Both the position numbers and the translations under genes were made by a program. A stretch of DNA of 64,000 bases, from positions 16,244,001 through 16,308,000 of the forward strand of contig NC_088679.1 of NCBI RefSeq assembly GCF_950023065.1. The letters are read 5' to 3'. Of this stretch, positions 24,742 to 36,233 are shown one piece after another (the first letter of the stretch is position 1; every line of letters begins with the position of its first letter). This stretch comes from Planococcus citri. Taxonomy: Eukaryota > Arthropoda > Insecta > Hemiptera > Pseudococcidae. The notes under the pieces were generated by a model. The model did no database searches. It was not told where the DNA came from and saw only the letters and a list, made by a program, of their open reading frames with translations.

Positions 24742-26505
24742 ATGAATTTCTGTGTAACCATAATTGCAATCTGGACTCTGCAAGGTAGGTTCTACATATA
24801 TCCACTGATTATTTAATTTTTCAAATCCTGATGTAACCAGTACCTAGCTACCGACCTGAACCAATTTTCACCTGGAAATTAACCCTTTATTTTAACTTTA
24901 TGTAGAAGATGAAACTCGGGTTCGGTGGTAATTAATTAGTGAGAGAACAAATTTTAATCAATTTCAGTAAATCAGTAACTAAGGCATTTTTTTTTTTCAA
25001 AAAAATCATCTAGGAAGGAATTACTTGAGGTGCACGTCTTCGATTTGAACGTGACTGCGATTTTAAAAAGAGCATGGTCTGACGAAGTCCCCACAACCAA
25101 AATTTTAGCTGCCTAGATTGATTTTTCGATTTTTTGCGAATTTTTGAAAAATCCAAATTGGTCGATCATTTTTGACGCTTTACCAATTTACTATGTTCTC
25201 TTTTTTTTTTTTGAGGTACCTACCTACCTACTTAATGAGTGAAAACTATATACCTAGTCATGAAAATGATACAAAACACTAAAACTTCCCAAAACCAAAT
25301 TTCACCATTTCCGATCATTCTGCAGCCTCCGCCGTGGTTTTCGATTTCTATAGAAATTATAATTTTTCCCAAAGTGGGTCGCAAAAAAAAAAAACAAGAA
25401 TTTTAACCACATTACGTAAATCGAAAGACTTGACTTGGAAACTCTCATCGAATTGATATGGAATGACCCAGTAGTTTAGGTATTTTACAGATTGACCCAT
25501 TACACTTAGTTGTTAGTTACTTACATACTTACCTATCTTCCTGTTTGTGTATTTTATTCGCAGTATGTGTGTGCAGTTCACATTCGATTTTCAACTCGCA
25601 GTACTTTCTTAAAAATTCTGAAGATGATTCATATAAAGTAACTATCATTTCATTTTATTCGGTCTTTATTTAACTATAGGCTTCTCACGTTGTACCTATA
25701 CTAGCCATATCTACTATGTACTACCTATAGCTGGCGAGAGTATTCATGCTGTGAAAAAGGTTGGCAAAATTGAATGAATATTGTGTTATGAATGAGAATG
25801 GCTCAGCGGTCAGCGCTATACCCAATTACCCATCTTAAGGAGGTACATTTTTTCACGAAATTTCTCATCAGCTGCATACTATATGTACTTATAGATATTA
25901 TTGGGAACCCTGCAAATGAAAAAAAAATTGACGTCCACGTTTCCAAGTAATACCTAACAAGGGAGCTACCCAAGGTCTGACACGCAGATCGCGGCGACTT
26001 GTCCACCATAAGTCGTCATATATCGATGGTAGATCGTGGCCAAAAAATTAGCTGCTGAAGCGAACAGGGTGCCGAATGATTTCAATTTTTATACTTTTTT
26101 CAGCATATTTTTGCGTATTTTTGTGATTTTTCGATATTCAAACCCCCGTGGTTTCTCCCCCTGTCAACTTCAGCAGCTAAAATTTTGGCTCATAACATAT
26201 TTTTTGATGCTCTATCCGCCTGTGAAAAAATTTTTTCGATCCGCGTGTCAGACCTTGGGTAGCTCCCTTGTAAGTATTGATTATATATTTCTTAGGCTGT
26301 ATTTTCCAAGATGAATTCAAAGTCATTTATTGATGGCGGGAAAATATTGAAAGAATCGATCCCAGACCAGACCAAAGTTTCAGCAGGGGTAGAAAAGGGA
26401 ACTATTCTTCAAATCTCTATTCCTCCGCATACAAAAATAACAACAACATCAGCTGTGAGAACTTCAACAACTATGAAAAATGAAGATCAAACTGTCGAAA
26501 ACTGA
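24742..26505 (+). CDS. Tentative small secreted protein, three exons
   Basis: Three segments with GT-AG borders join in frame: 24742-24784, 25564-25637 and 26311-26505. The product would be 103 residues. It starts MNFCVTIIAIWTLQVCVCSS, a good signal peptide, and continues into a Lys/Ser/Thr-rich chain with no domain I recognise. A TCAGTT initiator lies just before the ATG, and an AATAAA lies at 26956-26961. The +1 frame after the stop stays open and Thr-rich to about 26608, so an indel near the A-run at about 26475 may have shortened the protein. The introns contain a degraded Harbinger-like arm (about 25010-25340) and a complete MITE (25958-26270). The splice model rests only on signals and phase; without transcripts it could be wrong. 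Confidence 0.35.
25958..26270. mobile_element. PIF/Harbinger-like MITE, 313 bp, TAA target duplication
   Basis: Terminal inverted repeats of about 35 bp begin 'CAAGGGAGCTACCCAAGG' and continue with 'TCTGACACGC'. They are nearly perfect at the two ends. TAA occurs directly on both sides (25955-25957 and 26271-26273), fitting the 3-bp TWA duplication of PIF/Harbinger elements. The CAAGGGA terminus matches the larger elements at 16777, 44704 and 52425. The interior has no coding potential. Confidence 0.7.
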
Positions 26506-28679
26506 AGATATTTCTGACACTACGAACAGTCCTGAAATAACGACTACATTGAAAATTCAACGTAGTGAGAATAAAATCAGGAAACTGACTACTACGGTCA
26601 TAGACTAAAACTAACTCAATACGCTAATTAGGTAGTAGGTACCATACAATGGCAACTGAGGAAATGAAGGAACCCGACGTTACCTAAAATATTGCCAGAG
26701 ATTGAAAAATATCTACGTCGTTGCATCAGTAGTTAGTAAATAGTTACCTAATGATAATTTTTTTAAATGTAGATAGGTACCTACTTCGACTTACCTATCT
26801 ATATGAAACAGGATACCTAGACCTACGCAGCTGAACTTTACGAGCACTGCACACTTGAGTAATTCTTTTCTCTTTTAAGCAAGTAACATTATTACGCGAC
26901 ACCCAACTTATATTAAAAATGTACAAATCATTTGTATTTTAATGTTCAGCCTTTAAATAAATCTGCTTATGACAATCATGCTTCATATAAGTAAGTGTAA
27001 ATGCATGCCTACACTTACTAGAATGTTCCAGGACCGGTGTAAAATAATTTACCCAATAATACAGTAACTCACACTACATAAGTGTAAGTTGGGTTGCCGA
27101 GCAATGCCAACCAGATAAACTCAAGAGGCAAAGTTACGAATGGACTATTGATTCTTCAAGGTCACATAATTCTTGAAAGAAGCATTAGGAATTCATCTCA
27201 ATTTGTAGCCTATCTTCAAAATTAAAGAGCTATGATTGATTAACATTTTTTAAATGCTGCAGCACTTTCAATTTTAACGCAGGCAACGTATAAACATAAA
27301 TGACTTTTTTTTACAAATCAATCAAAATTCTACAAGTTGCAATACATTATTCATTATTTTCCTGAACTAAAAATTGAAAGCAGTAGAACATTTTTTCAAA
27401 AGTTGAAAACACTTATTTCGAAATTTTAAAAAAATTCAAGAACCAGTCAATTTTGAGTTTATTATGGTAAAACAAAGGCACTAACTAAACTGGTAAAACT
27501 TTGAATGCTTTACAAAAAAAAATCAAAAAAAATCATGCTCATATTTTACCTAAGTAGGTATGTTTGAAACCAAAGGAGCTGCAGTAATTTTAAAAAGAAC
27601 AAAATTGAAAAAAAAAGTTCAACTTGCTAAGAAGAAGGGCATCCTAATTGCTGGAGAGTGGACATTTTTTTTGAACTCGTCTGAGCGAGATGAAACATAC
27701 AAAAATATATTACCAGCGCAAATTTCAGGTGTTAAATTGAAGTGGATTTTTCATTATTTTTGGTGAATTTATGAAAAACAAATAAATGGAGAAAAAAAAT
27801 CAAAATTGCATTACTTGCTTCAACCTAGGCACGCTACGCGCGTGCGCCGCTCGCCAACCGACTGTTGAGTGTATTACGTATATTGTAATCATCTTACCTA
27901 TGTAATTTCTCATTCACTTTATCGCACTCGTCGAAAGTACATTCGCGTGTATTTATTATTCAAATAAAAAACCCTTATAATTTCAAGAAAGGACTCGGGT
28001 ATTTATTTCAATTTTGTACCAGATTTGATGGGGATTTTCTCCTTGTTTCAGATATTTGATAAGGTACGTACCTACCAATTTTCAACCTTCAAGTTTGGTT
28101 GGGAGTGAAGTCAAACTTATTGAGCAGTTCTTGAGTATGAATCCTTTAGAAAGTTTTTGAAAGTACAAAGTACATCACACTACATGAAGTTGGAAAGCTA
28201 ACATTAGTTCTATTCCTACCGGTACCTTAATTATTAGGTACAGCATGTTGAGACGACTTGATTTCCAAAAATTCATCAAAAATATTGAAAAATGCACTTC
28301 AGCGCCTGAAATTTTTGTTGAAAGATAGTTATACCCAGTTATCAAGTATATTTTTGTTTGCTCTTTCGATATAGCTGTGTCCAACTCGGAAAATGTTCTG
28401 CTGGCTAGGATCCCTCTTTTGTGTATTAGTTCATTGGAACCCATGCTCAGGCATTTGAAATTTTCAATTGGTGGCCATTTTGAAAATTTTCAAATCAGTC
28501 CCTCCTGCGTTTGTCAATGTTTATTGATTTCTACCATAACATGAAAAATTATTATTTTAAGAGGTTGATGACCCATCGTGCACTTCGGTTAATTTGCCAT
28601 GAAACAACTCTTGGAAAATTTGTAACTTGATTGTTTTGTATTTTCCAGTACCTACCCTAATATGTAACTGTTGCCCTGT
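26506..28679. other. Gene-poor region with degraded repeats
   Basis: TAGGTACCTAC-type words are frequent (for example about 26770-26820 and 28060-28075). A GC-rich palindromic word 'gcacgctacgcgcgtgc' lies near 27830. It is followed by a stretch with an AATAAA and 'ggactcgggtatttatttc' (about 27862-28020) that resembles the end of a retroelement. Nothing here supports a gene; the 68-residue ORF at 27560 is Lys-rich low-complexity sequence. Confidence 0.4.
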
Positions 28680-30070
28680 GGGTCATTCCACGTCAATTGG
28701 ACCAAGAAGTGGTATGTGGGTTCGGCGATTTTTTTTGAAATTTTTCCTGTGGAAAGACCTTCCGAAGGGATGACTAATGGCGCAAATCGCAGCCCTCTAG
28801 CCCATTTTTGACGGCAGCCAGGGGGTGTCAAAGTTTTCAGTGAACCTAAAATATCATCCATTTCAGCATTGGATTGCTCGATAACCGCGATACCTACCAA
28901 AATGGAACTTTTTCCCATAGTTAGAGGTTTTGAAAGGCTTTTTGGTGATATCATAAAAATCAGTGTTGCCACTTTTTATCGTACAAAAAATTAGCTCAAA
29001 AAGTTTCAAAACGTAGTTTTCATATCGTTCCGACTCACAAAAATTCTGAAAAAAATATACTATGGACAACTGTTCATGCTGAATAACATATTAAAAAATT
29101 GGGATGGTAACTTGTCGCAAAGTCGATTTAAAAAAATTTTAAGTTTGCAAAAAACTGCGATTTTTTGATTTAAAACATAAAAAAAGTTTTGATTGGCAAA
29201 GCTGACCCATTTGACCCCTATTTTTACGTATCTGTTGAAAAAGTTGAAAAACCCCTTTCACTCGATGAAATAAACTCTTCACAAAAAAATCAAAATTCGA
29301 AAAAATTTTAAAAATAAACAAATTTTAATTTTTTTTCTGGGGATGTAATTTTTATCAACTTTTTCATGAAATACGTCAGAAAGAGGTCAAAATAAGACAA
29401 CTGAATAAATTTAAACTTTTTTGATGTTTGGAATTGAAAATTGAATTTTTTCGAATTTTGATTTTTTTTGTGAGGAGTTCATTTCATCGAGTGAAAGGGG
29501 TTTTTCAACTTTTTCAACAGATACGTAAAAATAGGGGTTAAATGGGTCAGCTTTGCCAATCAAAACTTTTTTTATGTTTTAAATCAAAAAATCGCAGTTT
29601 TTTGCAAACTTAAAATTTTTTTAAATCGACTTTGCGACAAGTTACCATCCCAATTTTTAATATGTTATTCAGCATGAACAGTTGTCCATAGTATATTTTT
29701 TTCAGAATTTTTGAGAGTCGGAACGATATGAAAACTACGTTTTGAAACTTTTTGAGCTAATTTTTTGTACGATAAAAAGTGGCAACACTGATTTTTATGA
29801 TATCACCAAAAAGCCTTTCAAAACCTCTAACTATGGGAAAAAGTTCCATTTTGGTAGGTATCGCGGTTATCGAGCAATCCAATGCTGAAATGGATGATAT
29901 TTTAGGTTCACTGAAAACTTTGACACCCCCTGGCTGCCGTCAAAAATGGGCTAGAGGGCTGCGATTTGCGCCATTAGTCATCCCTTCGGAAGGTCTTTCC
30001 ACAGGAAAAATTTCAAAAAAATTGCCGAACCCACCTACCACTTCTTGGTCCAATTGACGTGGAATGACCC
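28680..30070. mobile_element. Foldback element with ~650-bp inverted arms
   Basis: The left arm begins 'GGGTCATTCCACGTCAAT' and the right arm is its complement, ending at 30070. The arms are near-identical for roughly 650 bp and meet at a short loop near 29340-29440. CTGT precedes the left end and follows the right end, a possible 4-bp target duplication. Because the arms mirror each other, the same 80-residue reading frame appears on the minus strand (28652-28972) and the plus strand (29779-30057); this is an arm-borne artefact rather than two genes. A related single arm is at 50166, and fragments are at about 25460, 44672, 45330, 52392 and 53040. Confidence 0.75.
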
Positions 30071-30662
30071 CTGTTGCTAATATACTTCTAGTGTTATCTT
30101 TGAAACTTTGATTCTGATATCAAATTTTTTGCTTCTTTGTTCTGCACAGGTACCTAATGTTATACCTAGTCAGCGCACGTTTCGTTTTTCTTATCCGTGA
30201 ATTTTCAGCGAGTGCTTGATTTTTCACTTCAAACCGCATTTTGCAATACTTTTCAAGTTGAAATTTTCCAATAATACCAAATAAAGAAAAATTGACCAAC
30301 ACAAGACGCAGCCATTTTGAATAACAAGTAGGTAAGTACCTATCTATAGTAAATTCCATAATTTGAAAAAAGTGTAGAAAAAAGTAATAGTAAAATCACT
30401 GAAATCAGTCTTGTTTCAGGTTTAAGTCGTCTGATTTTGTTGAAAAAAAAAAATACAAAATTGAAGAAAATGGCAATAGGTACGTAACTATTAACTATTT
30501 TTTAGTTAATGTTGAAATTAAATTAATACAAACATCATCTCTGGCATAATTATATGTAGGTACCTGAGTATCTATACGTACCTGCCGCAAGAATTATCAT
30601 ACTGATCTTTGAAACAGGCAGTTCTTAGAGTCAGGCAATCAAATTAGGTACCTAAAATAAGC
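30071..30662. other. Upstream region of sulfotransferase copy A
   Basis: About 590 bp of AT-rich DNA with several GGTACCTA words. No clear promoter motif was recognised. The presumed 5' UTR lies just before the ATG at 30663. Confidence 0.4.
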
Positions 30663-32200
30663 ATGCGTCTCAACACATGGATGCGAGCAGTGGTCGCCTT
30701 TACTGCGATAATTTTGCTTCACGCCGCTTACAGTTTTTTTTGTCTCAACAAATCTGTTATCTCTCAAACGGAATCGACGTAAGTTGACTAATTAGTAATT
30801 AATTACTACATAATAGCTCCTAACTAAGTGTGTGCATAATTGCATACGTTAGGGTGGATCATGATCAAATTCAGTGGAGACCTTTATTTCGAGTTGAAAG
30901 GTACTCAGAAATTGAGTCCTCTGAGGCTCTGAGAGGGAGCATTTTCGAAAAAAGATTTCTTCTAGCCCTTACACGACTTGTTTTGAAGCAAATCACTCAG
31001 TTTTTTGGCAATTTTTTTGAGGTCTTCATTTTTAAACTGTTGACATAGCTATACCATGTAATCAAACGTTTCAATTAAGTAGGTACCTACCTAGTTCAGC
31101 AATTTTTTCGTTCGTGTTTTAGAGCAACAGCGAAACCAAACGAACCTATCTACGAATGTTGCATTGAGCGAACTTTCAATAATAAACCTCCTCACCGAAA
31201 TATCCTGTTCTTGAAAACACACAAATGCGCTAGTAGTACTGTACAAAATATCTTGCTGCGATTTGGTTTAAAACATGGTTTGAATTTTGCCTTACCGAAG
31301 ACTATTAGTTACCTAGCATACATGGTGAACTTTTCAGAATCCGTGCTCGCTCCTGAGACCAAAACAAGAGATAAAAAGTACAACATGTTAGTGCACCACA
31401 CTCGATACCGTCAAAATTTGAGATATATCATGTATAATGACACCATCTCGATTACCATACTGAGGGAACCTTCGACTAGATTTGAATCATCGTTTCGTTA
31501 TTTCAGATTAAACAAAGCTTATGGGAAAAATTTCTACGAATTTTTGGATTTCATACCTCTAGCCGAAAATGGCAGTTCTCAGATGTACAATACATTTGAC
31601 GAAAAAGCCGAATCAGCGTGCAGAATAAATGATCGAAATCAAATGTGTTTCGATTTAGGTCTGTCGAGGAATTCTTTTCAAAATATTACGAAAATTAAAC
31701 AATTTATCAATGAAATAGATCGACAATTTGATTTCGTCATGATATCAGAGCATTTAGAAGCATCCTTGGTATTGCTGGCCAATTTGTTAAGGTGGCCTTT
31801 ACATTATGTGGCATTCTTATCCCTTAATTCTAGACCTGATGTAAAAAAGTATAAATTGTCCAATATCGAAAAAGAAAAATTGGTGCAATTCAACTATGCT
31901 GATTTTTTACTTTATGATCACTTTTTGAAAAAATTCAACAATTGTGTGTTGCAATATGGCGTCGATTCGTTAAAAAAAGATGTCGAGAAATTGAAACGAA
32001 TCAACGATCAAATCAGACATAAATGTGTGATACACGAAAACGAACAGGGCCATAAAAAGACCATAAATTATAAATTAAAAACTAACGATTGGATTTGCAC
32101 GCATAGTGTTAAATTAGAGCCTCGTTTCACCGAAGAGTTGAAGGATGTGCAGAAAAAAAGATTGGAAGTATTAGGTACCTATTCTAATAATATAATGTGA
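30663..32200 (+). CDS. Galactose-3-O-sulfotransferase-like Golgi enzyme, copy A
   Basis: Two exons, 30663-30778 and 31123-32200, join in phase 2 to give 397 residues, the usual length of the Gal-3-O-sulfotransferase family. Such enzymes transfer sulfate from PAPS to galactose on glycolipids or glycans in the Golgi. Exon 1 encodes a type II anchor: MRLNTWMRAVVAFTAIILLH, with the hydrophobic core at about 9-26. The PAPS 5'-phosphosulfate loop is 'FLKTHKCASST' (68-78). The 3'-phosphate motif lies around 150-165 ('ITILREPSTRFESSF'). 'FDFVMISEHLEASLVLLANLLRW' marks the family core. The second exon opens with TTG, not ATG, at the conserved block, so the upstream exon is required. AATAAA follows at 32476-32481. 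The substrate cannot be told from sequence. A close paralogue is at 37249-38281. Confidence 0.85.
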
Positions 32201-33002
32201 TCATATATGTACCTACGTACATATTATTAACGAGCTTAAAATTGTACCGGTTCCATTAGATATTGAGTAACCTACTCAGCAATAAAATTGATAGCCTACT
32301 GACACAAGATAATTCAGCAAATTCATTTTTCAGGGAAAATTTGAAAATTTCTAAACCGTCTGTAGGTAATTGAAGTGAATAGCTGTTAGGGTAGACCTAA
32401 ATTATTTAAAATAAACTATTTACCTATGCATTGAGGATTAAGTGGGTACCTACTTGTTTCATTATCTATGTACTGAATAAAAATGATACCTACACTTGAC
32501 TCGTCATTTTTATTTTGAGCAGGTGACATGCTTGAAATGAAAGACAACTCACTTTTTGAGATAGCAATAAGTCAAGTCATGAACATGCATTTTTAAAAAA
32601 CACGTGGTCACGTTGTTCTCATTGTGATACTGGTAATTTTTTTCATTGTTTTTAGTTTTTATAAAAACACTAGAGCCCACTAGAGCCGTACATTACATGC
32701 AATTTATTACACTGATAAGTACCGAAAGTTTCGGCAAAGCTATAGTTGCCTTCGTCAGCGGCGAATAGAAACTAAATTACAATACACGAATATGTGAGAG
32801 AAGCGTAAGAATTAGATAAGGCTCCCAAAATTTACAGTTTGCCTAAAATTCATGAACTCAATGCTCCTCCAAGGTCAATAGTAGATAGCTTTCAACGACT
32901 TGCCTACTTACAACTTACGAGTACTTAGCCAAATTTATGGCAGACATCTTTGACTCAGTATGACACCAAAAGTAGTGCTCGGTGGCTTTTACATATTTCT
33001 GA
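32201..33002. other. Sulfotransferase copy A 3' flank
   Basis: Contains the 3' UTR of copy A, a Penelope-like ribozyme-type fragment (32711-32765) and AT-rich sequence up to the start of the large inverted-repeat element. No ORF is supported. Confidence 0.5.
32711..32765 (-). ncRNA. Hammerhead-like core of a Penelope-type element (degraded)
   Basis: On the minus strand the conserved hammerhead pieces appear in order: CTGACGA (32758-32752), stem II GGCAA...TTGCC, GAAAC (32732-32728), then a tiny stem III and 'GGTAC'. This CTGANGA...GAAA arrangement, with 'gacgaaggcaact' and 'tttgccgaaac', is characteristic of Penelope-like retroelement termini. The flanks that should form stem I do not pair beyond one base, so activity is doubtful. 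No reverse transcriptase is nearby. It is best read as a truncated element end. Confidence 0.4.
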
Positions 33003-33722
33003 GTGGAAAGAGCTAGAGAGATGAATGAAGCAGCGTTGAGTAGGAAAAAAAAGAGCTTTCAAAACCTACCTCGAAAATTTCAGGCCCATGCACAGGGTGT
33101 CCACAAATTGAAAAACCGGTTTGGTCAAAAAATTCAAACTGGTTTTTATTGGCGCAATGTATTCTACACACTAGGGCGACAAAAACGAGGTATGAATTTG
33201 ATATACTTAGTTTAAATTATCATGAATGGGAGAAGAGACGGAGATAAGAATCACTTCCTTATGTGGTGAGATTTTGAATAATTCCCTAAAAGGGTGGAAT
33301 TATTCTACTAAATTGCCTAGATAGTCAGAGCATGAGACCAAAGCCCATTCAAACAACCTAAAGTAGGTATACATAGTTTAAACCTTTCAATACAAGAAGT
33401 TGCCTAAGATCTGTATTAAGGCAGAATAATTACATCACTAGACTAGTAAATATTATGCAGCTATATATCAACTCGTGACAATTCGCTTAAGTGAAATTAT
33501 CACAAGTGCAATATCCGACACCTAATTAAATACATACCTAATTAAGTTATGTAATCAAACCATTAAAATAAATAATTAGATAAGTACCCATGCCTCTAGA
33601 TAGGTACCAACCTATCCTGACCCATCAATCAATGTAGTTGATTAATTATGTAGGGGAGTGCATGTCAGCACCCACAGAACACTGTTCACGTTCTCCATTC
33701 TTTCAGGGGCTCTACTAATACT

Positions 33723-34189
33723 TAGACATGTGCACCACCGATTTCACGCTGACACGCTGCCGCCGATAATTTGAATTTTGATGCGCCAATGTCTTATCGG
33801 CATGAAACGACATGGTCTTTAAAAATGATCTTAGAGCCCTTGAAATGAAACCCCAAATTTTGGTACCAATGTCGAATTTAAAAAAAAATTCAATTCTCTT
33901 CAATTGAAGTCCCTTTATGTTTTTAGATTTTGGGTCAAATAGTGATCAAAGATGAAAGTGGGGCCCTCAAAACCTCTGTTACCAAATGTTCTCTATTTTA
34001 CTTGTAAAACTATGGGTTTGTTAGGCTAAATTATTTCATCTGAATCATCCTATGCCATGTTCAAGCCGCCGCGCCGCCCTTAATTTTGAACCGGTGTGAA
34101 TTTCGGCACACGCTGTTAAAACGCCGCCACGCCAATAAAAATTGACCTTACGCCGCCGCCGTGCAATTTCCTAATGGCGCACATGTCTA
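33723..34189. mobile_element. hAT-like MITE, 467 bp, perfect 8-bp target duplication
   Basis: The termini are TAGACATGTGC and its exact complement. They are flanked by CTAATACT on both sides (33715-33722 and 34190-34197), an 8-bp duplication diagnostic of hAT-type insertion. Subterminal regions are GC-rich, with repeated GCCGCC words and 'ttttgatgcgccaatg', unlike the AT-rich surroundings. No coding capacity is seen, so it is a non-autonomous derivative. Confidence 0.8.
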
Positions 34190-35285
34190 CTAATACTAAG
34201 AGTGGCATGGAATCCTTAACTATAAGAAGTACACATTATCACTTTGCCTTATTGGGTAATGACTGGTTACATTCCCAATAATCAAAAAAGTCCACTAATA
34301 AATGATCATCGGATCAAATTATTAGTAAAAACAAATTACCTTAATACTTGCAAAGGAGGCTTTTAATTATCATCAGAAGCCCGTGGATAAATCGTGACTG
34401 TTCACCATATTTACCTGCACGACTAGACTTTGTTTTATTGCAGGTTCAACATCAAGTGAAGATTTAGCGCCAAAACACCACTACTTATTTATACTTTCGT
34501 TGGACTTTTGGCGCAAAATCATTCCTTTGATGTAAGCTGCCAAAGCTGCGAGAGCGGGAGAGGTTATTGACCTGACTTAAAGCTATAAATTACATGTTAC
34601 CGAGTACTTCCAGTACAGGAGATACATAAAATAATTACCACCCTTCAGGGGGAAGGCAAGATGCCCTATGACAAATTTTTTGAAACCAGTTTATTAATTT
34701 GCAACCAGTTGACAAAAAATGCTCAAAAATTGCAGATAGAGAAAAAAGCTTGAAACAACAGTTGTAGAACGCAAAAAATTACACAACTCTTGTCTAACCA
34801 CACTTTGAAACCAGTTCATTGGTTTGCATAGCAACCAGTTTTTGACAAGCACCTAAAAATTGGAGATTAAGAGAACAGCTTGAAACAAAAGTTGTAGAAC
34901 CTGAAAAATAGAACCATTTTCACTGATCGGATTTTGAAACTGGTTCCTTAATTTGCAGCCAGTTGACAAAAAATACCCAAAAATTGCAGATAGAGAAAAA
35001 AGCTTGAAACAAAAGTTGTCGGGTGTGGAAAATTATACAATTTTGTTCAATCACATTTTGAAACCAGTTCATTGGTTCGCATTTAGCAACCAGTTTTTGA
35101 CAATCACCTAAAAATTGAAGATAGAGAAAAAAGCTTGAAAAAGTTTGAGAAAGTGAAAATTTGAACCATTTTTGCATTTTTTGCTGATAGGATTTAGAAA
35201 ATGGCTTATTATAATTTGCAACCAGGTAACTTTTGATGGCTTGCTGCGAATTAATTAACCAGGTTCAAAATATAATTCACAAAAA

Positions 35286-36233
35286 TAAGGTAAGTGCAGC
35301 TAATTACGCCACGTTGGCAATTACACCACTACCGCAGTTCTCATAGTAAACGGGTAGATGGCGCCATGTGACGATTTTTAGGTGATTGTACTGTTAAAGT
35401 TAAAGCAAAGGTAGGAAAACCAAAAATATCACCGGACCGGATAATTTTCTGATCTGTGGATCGCTTTTTCGTAAATTTGATGCCAAAAAAAAAACGCCAT
35501 GTTAAATTGACCACAGTTTGGAAACGTGCTGTAATTTGTAATAAGGGCGAAAAAATTTTTGAAGATATGTTTCATGTAGTAAATTTAATGACGATTTCAA
35601 TGCGATAAACAGTTTTTTGTCATTTCTCAATGTAAGTATCAAAATGTTGAAAAATATACAAAAGTACCAATGTTGAAAATTATGCCACTTTAACAAAACT
35701 CTTTCAGGACTTTCACATATTTGACCAAAATGCTAAGAAATAATTTTTAGCGATGTTTTTATCAATAATTTTAAATAATTTTTTTTGGTGGTGGAGGGAG
35801 AGTGGCGGAATTACCTGCATATGTTGATGAATATGTACCCCACTTTGGTGAATAATTTTCAGAAATGGAGTGGTGGGATAGGGGGAGGGGTAACGGAAAA
35901 CATTTTTTTTAGGGAAAGGTAGCCAATAAGATGCCCAAAATGCCAAATGATTTTTATCAATGTTTTCATAGATTTTAAACAGTTTTTTGGGGTGGTGGTG
36001 TAATTACCTGCACCTGTTGATAATTACACGCCACTTTTGTAAAAAATTTTCAGGAGGAGATTGGCGGTATTGGGGGAGGGGTAAGAAAAAAAGTTTTTTT
36101 CGTGAAAGGTAGCTAATAAGATGTACTTTGAGGTGGTTCATTCACATTTTTGCCAAAAATGCATTTTAATCCCACTAAATGACCTCAAACCTTAGGGTGG
36201 CGTAATTACCTGCACTTACCTTAGTTCAATTTT
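35286..36233. mobile_element. Nested inverted-repeat element with ~190-bp tandem duplication
   Basis: The left end 'ataaggtaagtgcagctaat' with 'tacgcca' is mirrored by 'ggtggcgtaatt' and 'acctgcacttacctta' at 36195-36233. Inside, two direct units of about 190 bp (about 35745-35935 and 35945-36122) each contain 'ggtggtggag'- or 'ggtggtggtg'-like sequence, 'attacctgca', 'gggggaggggtaa' and 'aaaggtagc(c/t)aataagatg'. It occupies the loop of the larger inverted repeat. No ORF is supported. Confidence 0.5.

Noticed and set aside
27862..28025. Solo LTR starting TGTTGAG with an internal AATAAA
   Set aside because: It resembles a retroelement end, but no second LTR, primer-binding site or target duplication could be shown.
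28652..30057. Two identical ~80-residue ORFs on opposite strands as a duplicated gene
   Set aside because: They are mirror images within the arms of one foldback element, and no domain or regulatory context supports them as genes.
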